NCBI GenBank assembly: GCA_021234155.1
Contig: JAJEKV010000005.1
Location: forward strand, 6,555,216-6,619,215
Length of the DNA stretch: 64,000 bases
Source of the DNA: Isoetes taiwanensis
Lineage: Eukaryota > Streptophyta > Lycopodiopsida > Isoetales > Isoetaceae
Direction of reading: 5' to 3'
Under the pieces are notes generated by a model. It searched no databases and was not told the origin of the DNA. It saw only the letters and a list, made by a program, of their open reading frames with translations. The position numbers and the translations under genes were made by a program. This document shows positions 53,301-64,000 of this stretch, piece by piece. How positions within the stretch are numbered: the stretch's first letter is position 1; each line of letters starts with the position of its first letter.

Positions 53301-53860
53301 ATCTCGACGGATCTCCGATGGGATCCGCGTTTTGTTCGATGCTCCACTTGGGAAAATGGTGCCACCCTGGACCACACCGAAAATTGGATATATATTGCCA
53401 ATGAGCGTGGTTGGCAAACGCCCGCTCATGCTGTCCATGGCCTTGATGCCTTCTTGGAGAATGCTGCCACCTCACCGGATCCTTGAGTTCCACCGTCAAG
53501 CGGGCTTCGTGGCTCTCAAGTGCCTCCTGTTAAGCTCGCTAAATCGGCAGCGTCCTATCTTTTATTGCAACCCGAATGCCAGCGTCAGTGCCTTCGGCCT
53601 CCAGACCTGCCTTCTCATGGAATGCCCGTTCGTCCCTTCTGAGGCACATGCTACCCTTGAAGACATGGTACGCTCCGGATTTCTCATTGACGCTCATCCT
53701 GCCATTGGGCTCAACACTCCTGAAGCTCTTCAAATATGCCAGGATCTCATCGGCAAATACCATAATGGCGCCCGTCCTCATTCCCGTGAGGATGAATTTC
53801 AAACTGCCGGGTTCCCGCCATCAGAAACACTTCCTCCTTTTCTTCACCCTGAGTGTCGTT
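50357..53860 (+). pseudogene. third ORF of the Athila/Tat-like element (accessory protein), broken
   Basis: Starts MAVAPRFPQLQTSAPRDPAL at 50,357. Region 1 has QTNISLTTSLLSQVFQIPI; region 2 (frame 50,680 on) has INKQFYNVIIMAIHSTHHID and FLRLLHEVDRI; region 3 (51,344-51,718) has FLLLWYAADGQVNAQPLRST and YEQIHCEDTDLFIF. After the MITE more frames follow to 53,860. The order and spacing of regions 1 and 2 resemble module X of the 5-16 kb array. Multiple frameshifts make it non-functional. It occupies the place of an envelope-like ORF, but no transmembrane or envelope features are evident. Confidence 0.6.
51704..52815. mobile_element. 1.1-kb TIR element inserted in the third ORF
   Basis: Perfect 17-bp terminal inverted repeats GGCTCCCGAAATTGAGT and ACTCAATTTCGGGAGCC bound 1,112 bp of mostly non-coding sequence with recurring GAACCC and GCATTTATTACCC motifs. 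It splits the third ORF. I find no clear target duplication, so the superfamily is open. No transposase is encoded. Confidence 0.8.
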
Positions 53861-53873
53861 TGGTGGGGGGGAG
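53861..53873 (+). promoter_or_regulatory. polypurine tract
   Basis: TGGTGGGGGGGAG directly before the 3' LTR TGTTAGTCC. Confidence 0.85.
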
Positions 53874-54463
53874 TGTTAGTCCTGTACGTACTGGTACAGG
53901 ACTATTCATGCACACGACGGACCCGGCCAAGAACAAGGATCCACAGTCAGGCACAGGTCAGTCGTCCAAGGGCCCGCAGAAGACCAAGCCGCCGCAGACC
54001 ACGCAGTCAAAGGCCGTGCCCGGGACCAAAAGGAGGTGCACAGAGAAATGACGCGTTGTCACCATCTGCGCCATTTCAGGGTCTCAAGAGGCACCGCCAA
54101 CGTTCCTGCAAATCAGGCCTCCTTCCAGGAGTCGACACCGAGCCTTGACAGAGTATCTATATTGGGCCAAAGGCCATTGTACTATATATATGAGTAGATC
54201 TAGCCCTCACGGGTTAGATGAGTTTTTGGTCTTATCTCACTTCTGCTTTCTCTCGATTACGAGAGCTCATGTATCACAATTGATATCAAAGAGTTTTGCT
54301 CTCTTCATTGCATTTTCCATTGTTCTTCTTGTTTTTTCTCTTTTTCCTTCCTTAGTTTCTTTTGCAAATCCCGCGTGACACAGCTACCGGATTCTCCTGT
54401 TTAATCCACGGGTCCTCACAGCAGGGCTGTCTTGCAGGAGTTCCCGAACCCAGACCCCAAACA
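53874..54463 (+). repeat. 3' LTR of the Athila/Tat-like element
   Basis: 590 bp, same ends as the 5' LTR, followed by TTAGT. Confidence 0.93.
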
Positions 54464-54468
54464 TTAGT

Positions 54469-57400
54469 ACAAACCTTAAATCATTTTATGGTTTCCTATA
54501 CAGACCTTGATGGGAAAATTAATGGATTTTGAAGTTGAATATTTTTAGATATATTCATAACCAATAGAAAATGTTCTGGACCTCGATGATTATTAGGCTT
54601 AGTGAGATCCATACATAATCAGTCTTTCTGCTCAGCTAGTAGTTTCTATCCCCTCTAAAGTATTTTATCTGAACTATTTTGTTGAGTATTATTTATAGTT
54701 GTTGGATTGTTTCTGATTGCTTCTATATTTTACATTACAATGTCCTAATTGTCATTTAAAGTTGCAAATCTTCACTAATATAATAAACAATGTTAAATGT
54801 ATGTGCTCGTCTACTAGCTTCTATCCTCTCTAGAATTATTTTATTTAGATTGTTTTTCATAGTTGTTGAATTGCTTCTAATTGCTTTATATTTTACATTG
54901 AAGTATCCTAGTTGCCTTTTACCATTGCAAATACTTATATAAAAGTTAAATGTTCAAGTGCAAAGGGCAGTATATTGTATTAGAACTTGTGACTACCTTG
55001 GGTCTTCAAGAAATCAAGGAGTTTATGCTTTAGAAAGTATTTTCTTTTTTACGGCTTTATCGTAGTTTGTTTTGCATTGCCATGGTTGATAATTTGACGC
55101 AAATTTGTTTCTTAAGGTGTTTGGCAGTTAAGTTTCAATGTTGCTTTAGTCTTATTACATAAGGTTAGAATGTTTGATGCACTCAATTGTTGGAGCTCTT
55201 TGTATGTAATCCAGTTTGAATTGCATTTTCATACTGTTGTTTGTTGCAAGGGTCGATATTTTGGTGTTTGCTCCTACATTTTTCCTTAGTTTTGTTGAGC
55301 TGGCACACTCTGTCTTGATACTATCATCATAGTTGTCTATTGACCTTGGTTACTCGACTCACACAAGAGGTTTATAAGGGTAAGCTGTTTGGGACAACTC
55401 ACCCTGTTTGCCCAGTAGATGCTATGACCAGTGACAGGCAGGAGCAACTCATCGGAGCAAACAAGATAAGCTAGACTAAAAAACTTACCCCTACAATATC
55501 ATAATCAGTGAGTTGAAGTTGAAGAATTTTCATCTGATTTCTCACCTGCTTAGTCGATGATGCAGATCCAATGGACCCAACTCGAATTCTCTATTGTTGG
55601 CTCAACCGACATGGCTGCATGAGAATGCACCACCAGCAAAATATGCGACCCGATTATGATATTGAATTATTGGTGTTAAAATGCTTGTGCTTTGAGTTGT
55701 CTTTTAACAAGGATCTTAGTTAGTGTTAGGTTATCGTATTTTGGTGTAGTCGGGGGAATTGCATTTTTTAAGTGCATTTGGAGGGTCTCTTATGTGGGTT
55801 GTACTTGAGGTGTTGGATTTATGGTATATTGTTATTTGTTGGGTTTATCTAGTTGAGCCTATTGGATAAGGGATGTTGTAAGTTCTACCTTGTCATATAT
55901 TAGAAATTAGTGTTGGAAGATGTAAAGAGTTGCTATAGATTATGGCTTGCTTGTCCCCATGTAGTGGATGCCTAAGAGGGTTTGCCCATGTGAATTAAGA
56001 GGCCCAAACATTTGCGTTATTTGGTCCAATTTTACTTTTAATCTTAGGTTTATTTCTCCACTTGATTCTTTCCTCTATATTTTAGACATGTATTTTCGTA
56101 TCTCTTAGGCATCTTAGCCTTACTATTTCTCCACTTGACTCTTTCCCCACATTTTAGACTTGTGTATTTGTACCTCTTAGGCATATTATTCTTCTTATTA
56201 GTAAGTCAGCACTGCTAAGACAAGTGTTATTGCTTTGCCACACGGGTTAGGTTCATGTCAAAGTAACGTATGTTCACCATAACTTTGGCATTTATTTGTT
56301 TTATGAGCTTTCACGAGACACTTCAAGAATCAAGAGGATACATATGGAAGCTTTTGGACTTTTATGATGTTGATGGATTCTATTTGAAGTTTTGGGCTTC
56401 TCCTACCTGTTTATGGAATGAATTTGGAGGGGTCAATTTCTTTTATTAAGAGGGTTGTTAGTTGTTCTATACATCCTTGAGTTGTTTTTTGGCAAGGATT
56501 TAATTGTCTTGATCAGTTGCATTTCTTGCATTTTGAGTTAGGTATATGGGTTTATGGCAACATCTATTTTTGGTGATTTTAGAATGCATTCAATAGATTC
56601 GTGTATACGTTGGTTCTTTCCAAAAACATTTTGGGTTGTTGAGTTGAAGTGTTTGAGGAATTGCAGCTCCTTTTTTTGTTTCTAGTTCATTCTCTTTTGT
56701 AGGGATTTGTAGATTCGGGTAGGGGATTTATACACTTGAGACAGAATCAAAATGGCTGTAATTCAGAAGCAGCACCCTTTGCACTCAGAGGCGTAGAGTG
56801 TTCCAAACTGTTAGGTTGTGTAATGTGTGCCAACTGTGTTGGGTGTGGAGGAAATAAACCATCACTGCTTTGGGAAGAAGCCAAGAAGTTGACATTTTTT
56901 ATGTGTATAATTGATATTATTCTGATTAGAGTCTTGTGGTTATCATGCAGTTTTGGGCTTTGATCAATTTCTTCATTGTTCCCCCTCTTGTTCTAAGTGT
57001 GAAGGCTTTGCGCTCATTGTCATGTATCCCTTTGTGTCTTGCATCACTTGTGCACTTGTCGACCTTTTTGATATGCTTAGAGACTTGTAGTTATAGTTCC
57101 CGTTGATTAGCTTTGATCAATTTCTTCCTTATTGCCCTTGTTGTTTTAAGTGTTGAAGGTCCTCCGATCATTGTTATGCATCGATTCATGTCTTGCACCA
57201 CCTTGCGCACTCGTAGACTCCCTTGTGCCCCTTTATGACGATGTTTGGATTTGTTGGCTTATAATTAGGATCTTTGCTTACCTTATATAGCCATATGGGT
57301 TGTTCCAGTCCTTTTCTAACATCTTATGTTGGCTCTTCAATTTGCATGGTTCATTTTCCTACAAGGTATTGTTGTTTGTTAAGTTATGGGTTCATGTCAT

Positions 57401-58170
57401 CATTTCTCTAGGATTTACTTATTCTGAGTGTTAGGATGAAGTTTGCCTTGACAAGGTTGGTAAGCATGTGCTTAGCACAAATGATATAACTAGATGCCTT
57501 GAGTATTGCACGAATTAATCTTGAGTCTTGTAGTTGTTGTCTAGTTTATGTATTATAGAGGTTTTAAATTGCTCAATTTATAAAATTTTAATGTTTCTCT
57601 CCACTATTCTTTTGTGTTTAGTTAAAATTTGGTAATTGCCAAGTCCTATGCTTGTCATTGCTCGTTTTGATACTTTTTTTTCATCCAAACCAAGTCCTAT
57701 GCTAGTCATTGCTTGCTTTGATACCCTTGTTCATCCAAACCATGTGCCGAATTGTATGGTCCTTATTAGATTTTGATCATTAGATAAAGTCTATCATTCG
57801 AGATGAGATCATTAGGTTTTTTCTTTTCTGCCTCTTTTTTCAGCATGGTTGTTTGGTTGTGTTGGTTTCTACTGAGTGCGACTAGGCTCTAGAAGTGGGA
57901 TTTATCTGTACTTCGAGATAAGTAGATAAATTTGCTTCTAAAGGCTAGTTGAAAGGTCTTCTATAGTATTTATACCCCTTTGTCCTAATTTCTCCTCATC
58001 AGCTGTCTATAGCCTCTCCCGTGGGCCCCTTGGGTTGATTGTCCCACCCACCCACCCTTATTGCGCCTTGTCTCAGATATTCCTCTTCATATGTTTAGGC
58101 CTTAATCTCGGAGCGTCGTATATATCGGACGCCGACATGTTATAGCCACAGGCATGTCCGTGGTATATCC
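54469..58170. other. AT-rich intergenic sequence, no gene seen
   Basis: Many short direct repeats occur (CTAGCTTCTATCC at 54,640 and 54,820; CCAAGTCCTATGCTAGTCAT at 57,640 and 57,690; TTTCTCCACTTGA twice near 56,060-56,140). One 75-codon frame at 56,736 has no recognisable feature. It may be old transposon or intron sequence. Confidence 0.5.
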
Positions 58171-58177
58171 GTGTCTT

Positions 58178-58226
58178 TAGTAGTGATAGCCTTCTTTGCC
58201 TCTTAGAAAGAAGGCTATCACTACTA
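58178..58226. repeat. perfect 20-bp hairpin
   Basis: TAGTAGTGATAGCCTTCTTT and its exact reverse complement flank a 9-nt loop. Could be the end of a MITE or a small RNA precursor. Confidence 0.85.
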
Positions 58227-58309
58227 CGGGCAAGGCAAGGAAGGAAAAGTATTGGCCCACTTGCCAAGAGTAGTTATGTGTTTGATTGGACCATCGCGTC
58301 AAAAGGGGT

Positions 58310-58500
58310 CATGTGTTTGAGAGTGGCGGCTCTCGTGCCAAAAGTAGCAATGCATGTGATATGATGTTATAGTGGCCGTATGCCAGAGATGCGAAAGAAT
58401 ATAGATTGCGATGGCCCTTGTGCCAGAGATGTGGTAGCCCTTGTGCCAAGTATGGGCCTTCGTGCCCAGTGGATGTTTGTTCCTTGTGCCAGGAGGATGT
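58310..58500. repeat. degenerate GTGCCA repeats
   Basis: Repeated segments of the form CTTGTGCCAGAGATG, CTCGTGCCAAAAGTAG and CTTGTGCCAAGTATGG recur about every 20-30 bp. No gene is implied. Confidence 0.6.
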
Positions 58501-58914
58501 CTTATTTTTTTTTTTTGCAGGTTCTCAAAGATGTTAGCGGACTTGTGATTATGGCATTGGAGTGTGCTTGTGATGAACATGTTTAAAGGATTTTACTGGG
58601 AGATTAGCTGGATGCTTCATGTAGCAGGGTCATATTTTAAACTATGTGGTGATGGTTGAAGAATCTTTCATAATAAATGTCTTATTTTGTTTTTATGAAT
58701 TTAATATCTTTGTAATAGTAATGCTTTGATATTATTTGTGAGCCCAAAAAGGCCAGTGTGCATAAGGGACTTTTGTAAATATTGGTACATTGAAAGTGCT
58801 TGAAGAATGTGGTAACTCTGTTTTGGAAATAAAAGGGAGGGCCACACTGGCTTATTATTCATCATGATTGTTTGGTTGTGTTGGTTTCAGTTGAGTGCAA
58901 CTAAGCTCTAGAAG

Positions 58915-59760
58915 GGCATGGTATGGAGGTTGCACAGAGCAATGTACAGGTTGAAACAATCTCCAAGAGAATGGTATCTATGTATGGATAGATTTCTAAG
59001 AGACTTAAGAATGATGGTAATCTTTACAAGTATCAAAACGAAAGCAATGTGCACATCATAGCCTTGTACGTGAATGATTGTATAACGGCAAGTAGTAACT
59101 TGAAATGGTTAAATCATTGCAAAAACATCCTGAAGGAAAGGTTCCAGATGTCAGATCTTGGAGAGCTCAGATACTTTCTTGGCATTAAAGTTTACAGAGA
59201 TAGGGAAAAAAGAACATCAAATCTAAGTCAAGGGAAAAACATCATGGATATGCTCAAGAGATTTAGTATGCAAGATGCAAAACTGGTTAAGACTCCAATA
59301 GTCTGGACATAAATTATTTGCTGATGTAATTTGTGATATAGCAGTCATTGATATGCAAACAATTCCTTACGTGGAGCTTATTGGCTGCCTACTCTATTTG
59401 ACAAACAATATAAGGTCCAATATAGCATTTGTGGTCAATTTATTGAGTAGACATTGTCATGACACAACTAATATGCACTGGATAGCTGCAAAGAGGGTAT
59501 TCAGATACTTAAAAGGAACTCCGAATTTTGGCATCACATATAACAGTCAAGATCTTACTTTGTGTGCTTATAGTGATGCAGATTGGGGAGGAGATTTGTC
59601 TACAAATAAGTCAACAAGTGGATATGCTGTGTTTTTTGGAGGAAGTGTAATATGTTGCCCAATTCGTTTCGTATTGAGGAAGGATATTTTAGTAATGGTT
59701 AGGGCTAAGATTTTGGTATTGTATTGTACAAAAAATGGCATGTTTTACCTCATTTGAGGA
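58915..59760 (+). pseudogene. Ty1/copia RT-RNase H remnant
   Basis: Plus-strand pieces: HRAMYRLKQSPREWYLCMDR, then ALYVNDCITASSN (the YVDD site changed to YVND), MSDLGELRYFLGIKVYRD, then RNase H-region motifs YVELIGCLLYLTNNIRSNIA and YSDADWGGDLSTNKSTSGYA. Stops and frame changes separate the pieces and no LTRs are found nearby. It is a dead fragment. Confidence 0.9.
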
Positions 59761-59842
59761 GCTTAATTGGCTTAAGAAAAATGTTTCTAATTTGGGGTGG
59801 TTATTTTGGGGTGGTTATTTGTGGTTTTCTTTGTGCTTTTTA

Positions 59843-60317
59843 CAATGGTATGCTTATGGGAACCTACGAGACAGTTTTTGGAGCGTAGGCACGAATTTTC
59901 TCCCTCATCCTGGTAGCTTCCTTAGCAGGGATTTTCTCTTGCAAGTAGGCTTCCTCTCTTTTCTTTTCTTTATTTCGATTTAAGCCTTCCATCATTATTC
60001 GAACCTGTGACTTCTCGGGTGACATCGAACAAGAGCTGTGACTTCACGGCCCAAGAGTTCCTATTCAAGCCCTTGTTCGATGTCGCCCGAGAAGTCACAG
60101 GTTCGGATAATGATGGAAGGCTCAAATCGAAATAAAGAAAGGAAAAGAGAGGAAGCCTATTTGCAAGAGAAAATCCATGCAAGGGAAGTGACGCTCTGGT
60201 TAGGCCCTGTTCCGATCAGAAGCTCTGGCCGACAAGAACGGCATGCCAGGATGAGGGAGAAAATTTGTGGCCTGCGCTCCAAAAGCTGTCTTGTGGGTTC
60301 CCATAAGCCTACCATTG
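59843..60317. repeat. foldback with about 190-bp paired arms
   Basis: Left arm 59,843-60,033, loop of 38 nt, right arm 60,072-60,317. Pairing is near perfect close to the loop (CTTGTTCGATGTC...GAAGTCACAGGTTCG) and continues to CAATGGTA/TACCATTG at the base. The right arm has about 55 bp more than the left. A transcript would make a long hairpin RNA. It follows the copia remnant. Confidence 0.9.
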
Positions 60318-60814
60318 TGACTTGGAAAAAGAGAATAGAATTAAGTATAATGGTATTGTGCAACATGCGAAGAATAGAAAACAACATCTGCTTTCTAAAC
60401 ATTGGATATTTGAATACCATTAAGCTACATTGTCAACTACAGATGGATTGATCAAGCCATTAGTCACCTAGAAATTCACGTATTTGAAGGAAGTTCTGCA
60501 TTTGCTATCATTGAAGCTGCAGGAAGAGTAATTTAGTTCACAATTCAGGTTTGAAGGAAAATATTATTGTGTAGTATTGTTTCGTTAGATTAGAAGAGAG
60601 GGAAAAAACGCATGTCATCATTGATCCAATTTTAGAAGCGCCAGATATATGGCCTACATTTCATGAGACTACTGAAATAATACGTGTCATTTATAGATCA
60701 TTTTGGATTGCGGCTCAGGAATGCAAGCAAAAAACGTAAACTGGATTACATAAAGTCCTATGAAACAGTAACAAGCAATTGGGAAAAGGAAAAAATGGAA
60801 AATAGAAGTGGCAT

Positions 60815-60912
60815 TTTGTAAGACTAGTGGTGGCACAATTTGTGCATGAAATCACTAGAAGTGTGAGTTTGTCTTGTTGCAAGACTAGTGGTGGCACAAT
60901 TTGTGCATGATA
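60815..60912 (+). repeat. short tandem duplication
   Basis: GACTAGTGGTGGCACAATTT with GTGCATGA occurs twice, 62 bp apart. A further duplicated pair, around CAAGGAATTTGAGCCTAG, is at 61,038 and 61,125. Confidence 0.75.
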
Positions 60913-60949
60913 TCTTATGCACCATAAAGATCCCGACAACTTTATTAGC

Positions 60950-62097
60950 AAAATAATTCCCTAGTGTAGCATAATTGTCACGCATCTTTCAAGGACTAAT
61001 CTTTCATTTATTAACAATTAATTGTCACATAGTTTTCAAGGAATTTGAGCCTAGTATCTTTCAAGGAATTAGTCTTGCATCTACTATTCCCCTAGAACGA
61101 CAATAAATTGTCACGTGGCTTTTAATTCAAGGAATTTGAGCCTAGAATTTAAGGAATCTAATATTCAATTTCTTTAATGATGAATGTGCTTTTTGTGTTG
61201 GAATTTTTTAGCTCGAATTGTTTTTGAGGTCCATTTTGTCAAATTTTCTGGTATTTATAAATTGGTTAATGCTCAATTATGCCTCTTTAGACACAAATTT
61301 ACTGCAGAGCTTTTTATGCTTCAAACTTCTGTATTAAGTGATTTAATTCTATTGGAAATGGCGACCTTGTAATTATTATAGACTTATTATCTGGATGAAC
61401 ATTCTTCTAATTTATTTATATTCCTACAAGTGCCAATCATCAGAAACAACTAAAATTGCAACACAGCCGACTTCGGCACTAATAGTATTGATACCTTTTT
61501 TATGGGATGCGTCCATTTTCGCAGTCGGATTAAAATGCTACTCTGGTTCTGATAATAAAGTAAAATCCAACAACGAGTTGGTTTTAATCAATTTGATTTG
61601 ATAAATTTTAAGAGGATGTTCCAAATACATATCCTCTGTGCCTCATGTGGATAGAAATTGCTTAAGAATAGATCAGGCATGGATATCATGAATGCCCCTT
61701 TGCTGGGTCTTCACATTTTTCATCCGATCAATCTGATTGATCCGAGGCATCATGTTGTATTATGGAACATTTTGATTAATACGAGACATCAATTTGCATC
61801 GTAGAATCAGAGCATATAATAGTATGAGCGGAAAAAAGGAAACAGTTAAGCTTGGCAATTATATAGCATAGCAATGGCAGTTTTTCAATTGATTGGACGT
61901 TCTCAGCTGCCCCTTCCTCTGTTGCATTCCTTGAAAAGGTACTATCTTTGGAATAGTGGTATAAATTGGTATCCAGTACAACATAATGCATTGTTGGAAA
62001 AGGACATTTTTCAATGAATTGGTCTCGATTTCTGTGTACTAAATCTTATGAATTTGGTGATACCATAGTTCTACTTCTCAACGTGTTTTTACTGCAG
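60950..62097 (+). other. region that should hold the 5' exon(s) of the ion-channel gene
   Basis: AT-rich with small frames (61,184-61,372 and 61,395-61,601). The 62,098 exon begins with one base of a split codon after an ACTGCAG acceptor, so at least one earlier exon must exist, here or beyond an unrecognised intron. I could not identify it. Confidence 0.4.
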
Positions 62098-64000
62098 GCT
62101 TCCTGATGGCGCACATCATCTAGCCTGCACATGTGGAACTCCAGGATCTCTTGAAGGAGGTAGTAGCTTTCTTAACTTTGTCTTTTAACTTCAATCATAC
62201 CTTTTGTGATGATATCGACACTCACAGGAGATGGTCCACAACCTAAGAAGTTTGAAGGTAAGTGGAACCAACACCCCTTAATACCATGGACTTTTATGAA
62301 AAGGAGAGCCGATTACATGAGAGAAGCTGAATCTTCTGTCCAAAAGATGGAAGAAAGAAATAGAACCCTCTTTCAACCGCCAGTAAGTGCATTCAATTTT
62401 ATCATCTAAACAACTTAGAGTTGTTCAACTCTAACAAGAAGCAGTTACCTCCATATGCAGGCAATAATGGCTGGGATGCTTTTAGGCTCAGCAATCATTC
62501 TTCCTCTTGGCTTGAGCAAACCTTATTACGCTTGGTTGTCGTCATCAGTCAGCTTATTAGCAATGGCTGCCAAGAACATTCTTTTCAGTTTGGCTAGAAC
62601 TTTTTCGATTAAACCACTACATCATTTCAGCTCCATGGCCCTATCATTGGCTAACCAATCTCAGGCCAAAGGGATGGAGGCAATTGTGATGAATATAAAT
62701 AGAAGACTTAATAACCTTAGTTATATCCTTGATGTGCTGCTCGAGAGAAACCCATGCACGTGCGTGTGTTTCGACTAGTCTTATACTTCTGTACCTTGCA
62801 AATGTAATGGTATTTCCTGATAAGGATTGTGACCATCATGCAGGTATATATTTCTCCTTATGATCACATGCGTCCTACTTACATTTGTTGGTGGAATCTG
62901 CTTTCACTTATGCAGGTACGTAATTCTTAAATAACTTACGGGTTTTATTTGTTAAGAAATATTTGCAAGACATACAAGCACCCAGGGGGATGCACTTATA
63001 CAAATGGGGGTATGCCATGTGCATGCAGAGGGTGACCAAAATCACCCCTGTGTACGATTTTTTGAAAGGCACATCCGACCGCTTCCATACAAAGTTTACC
63101 CCAAGTAGTGGCAAAAAAGCCCCTAATCCTACTTATATGTGTGGAAATGGGTTGAAAAAATCCCCAACAAGTCATTCAGGCACATTGTATGGCACCCACA
63201 GTGAATCCCCCTTGACAAGCACAATGGCTGTATAATTCAGCATGGTCCTTAGACCAAAAATGAGATCTCAAGAAACTGACATTTTCGGACTACAAAAAGA
63301 AAAAGGATCTCCACATTTTGACATTGTCTTGCAGCAAATAATCTTTATGCATTGATTTCACGAAAATCTTGGCATTTGCTTTGTAGTGTAAAGCGTGAAG
63401 TATTATCTGGCAGGAATTGTTGTAATATTAGAAGTATGAAACTATTATTACCTCATGATCTCTCGTCTTGCACCCTTTATCCGTGTTTACTTTATAACTT
63501 TGTTTCTGCTGATCATCTTACTAACAGATCATCAAATGTTCAACTCAAATAAATAGCTAGTATGCATTCCATACAGCATTAGTTTAGTTCACTCTTCATG
63601 AAAGGTTAACTGCTATAGATTTTCCTGAATTAACAGGAAGCAAAGGTTGGGAGACTCACTATGGGATGCATGGGCCCACCTCTGTAGTAGTAGTACCCAC
63701 CTAAAGGTAAAGTTAGATTTGAATTTTTTTGCCTGTCCAACTGTTTATCTTGTTTTACCTTTCACTTAGATCTGTTCTTCACTTGCATTCAGAATCAAAC
63801 TCTTTCAGAACGCATTATTGGGATGGCATTGGCTCTTGGAGGTTTATTCTTCTACTCACTGCTTACTAGCACAATGACGGCACAGTTTAAGGTCATTGAC
63901 ATGCTTATTGATATGAGACAATGAAAAAGTTTATACATCTGTTGCAACGTATGCCAATTTGTCTTATTGGAAAATACAGTGAAGCTATTTATTACATTTA
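62098..64000 (+). CDS. CASTOR/POLLUX-like ion channel gene, 5' part (partial)
   Basis: Six exons fit in phase with GT-AG introns: 62,098-62,159; 62,228-62,382; 62,461-62,759; 62,844-62,915; 63,637-63,706; 63,793-63,891. The last two read DSLWDAWAHLCSSSTHLK and ERIIGMALALGGLFFYSLLT, the pore-loop and following membrane helix of the CASTOR/POLLUX family; the STHL-type loop, where CASTOR has an ADAGNHA-type filter, points to the POLLUX-like subgroup found in plastid envelopes. The 62,844 exon encodes a membrane helix (MITCVLLTFVGGICFHL). The first exon with the start and any transit peptide was not found, and the regulatory C-terminal half lies beyond the window. The family moves cations; localisation here is inferred. 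Confidence 0.8.

Larger units (their letters stand above)
45471..54463 (+). mobile_element. 9-kb Athila/Tat-like Ty3/gypsy element lacking protease and RT
   Basis: LTRs of 590 bp (TGTTAGTCC...CCCCAAACA), target duplication TTAGT at 45,466-45,470 and 54,464-54,468, and a primer-binding site resembling that for tRNA-Asp. Gag is followed by the end of RNase H and integrase, so protease, RT and most of RNase H are deleted. Integrase lacks a chromodomain, and its sequence with the tRNA-Asp-type primer site suggests the Athila/Tat group. A long third ORF follows, interrupted by a MITE. LTR differences are few (roughly 3%). Confidence 0.92.

Noticed and set aside
50357-53860. Envelope-like gene of an endogenous retrovirus
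   Set aside because: It lies in the envelope position but no signal peptide, transmembrane helix or cleavage site is evident.

Overview
This is a nuclear window from a land plant with a large, transposon-rich genome. Evidence for a plant: two spliced plant-type genes (a serine-hydrolase/acyl-protein-thioesterase-like gene and the 5' half of a CASTOR/POLLUX-like ion channel), a PPR remnant, plant Ty3/gypsy chromovirus and Athila/Tat-like elements, a Ty1/copia remnant, a tRNA-derived SINE and a hAT-type MITE. A Replitron-like HUH endonuclease together with the style of the PPR sequence points towards a fern or other seed-free plant; that placement is an inference.

Layout. 1-5,070: a 19-bp minisatellite, a foldback with 0.5-kb arms, AC-rich repeats and a (GT)n(GA)n microsatellite. 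5,070-15,745: a rearranged array of a gag-protease LTR element without reverse transcriptase. It carries four copies of an unrecognised ORF ('module X'), a 3.28-kb tandem duplication and a palindrome with about 1.8-kb arms, all bracketed by 116-bp direct repeats. 16.3-19 kb: low-copy sequence with a two-exon hydrolase gene on the minus strand. 21.7-22.44 kb: a PPR pseudogene cut by a SINE with a 12-bp target duplication. 22.4-40 kb: a nest of insertions. Two LINE fragments are present; a solo-LTR-like block carrying a hAT MITE with 8-bp target duplications lies between them; LINE B is split by a 13-kb Ty3/gypsy chromovirus (26,774-39,790, target duplication CATAC). 42-43.6 kb: a Replitron-like Rep gene with one stop. 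45,471-54,463: an Athila/Tat-like LTR element (target duplication TTAGT) that lost protease and RT, kept gag and integrase, and carries a long third ORF interrupted by a MITE. 58.9-59.8 kb: a copia remnant. 59.8-60.3 kb: a foldback. 62.1 kb to the end: the ion-channel gene.

The main discovery candidate is in the 13-kb chromovirus. Between its primer-binding site and gag it encodes a histone H3-like protein: an N-terminal tail beginning ARTKQT, a long charged linker that is now broken in frame, and an intact H3 histone-fold domain. It is followed by two 63-nt GC-rich stem-loops, a TATA-like box and a 513-codon ORF that I do not recognise. The same element ends its integrase in a chromodomain, so one transposon carries both a nucleosome component and a chromatin reader.

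A second theme is that two unrelated LTR elements (the 5-16 kb array and the 45-54 kb element) have replaced RT with accessory ORFs that look alike over about 120 residues.
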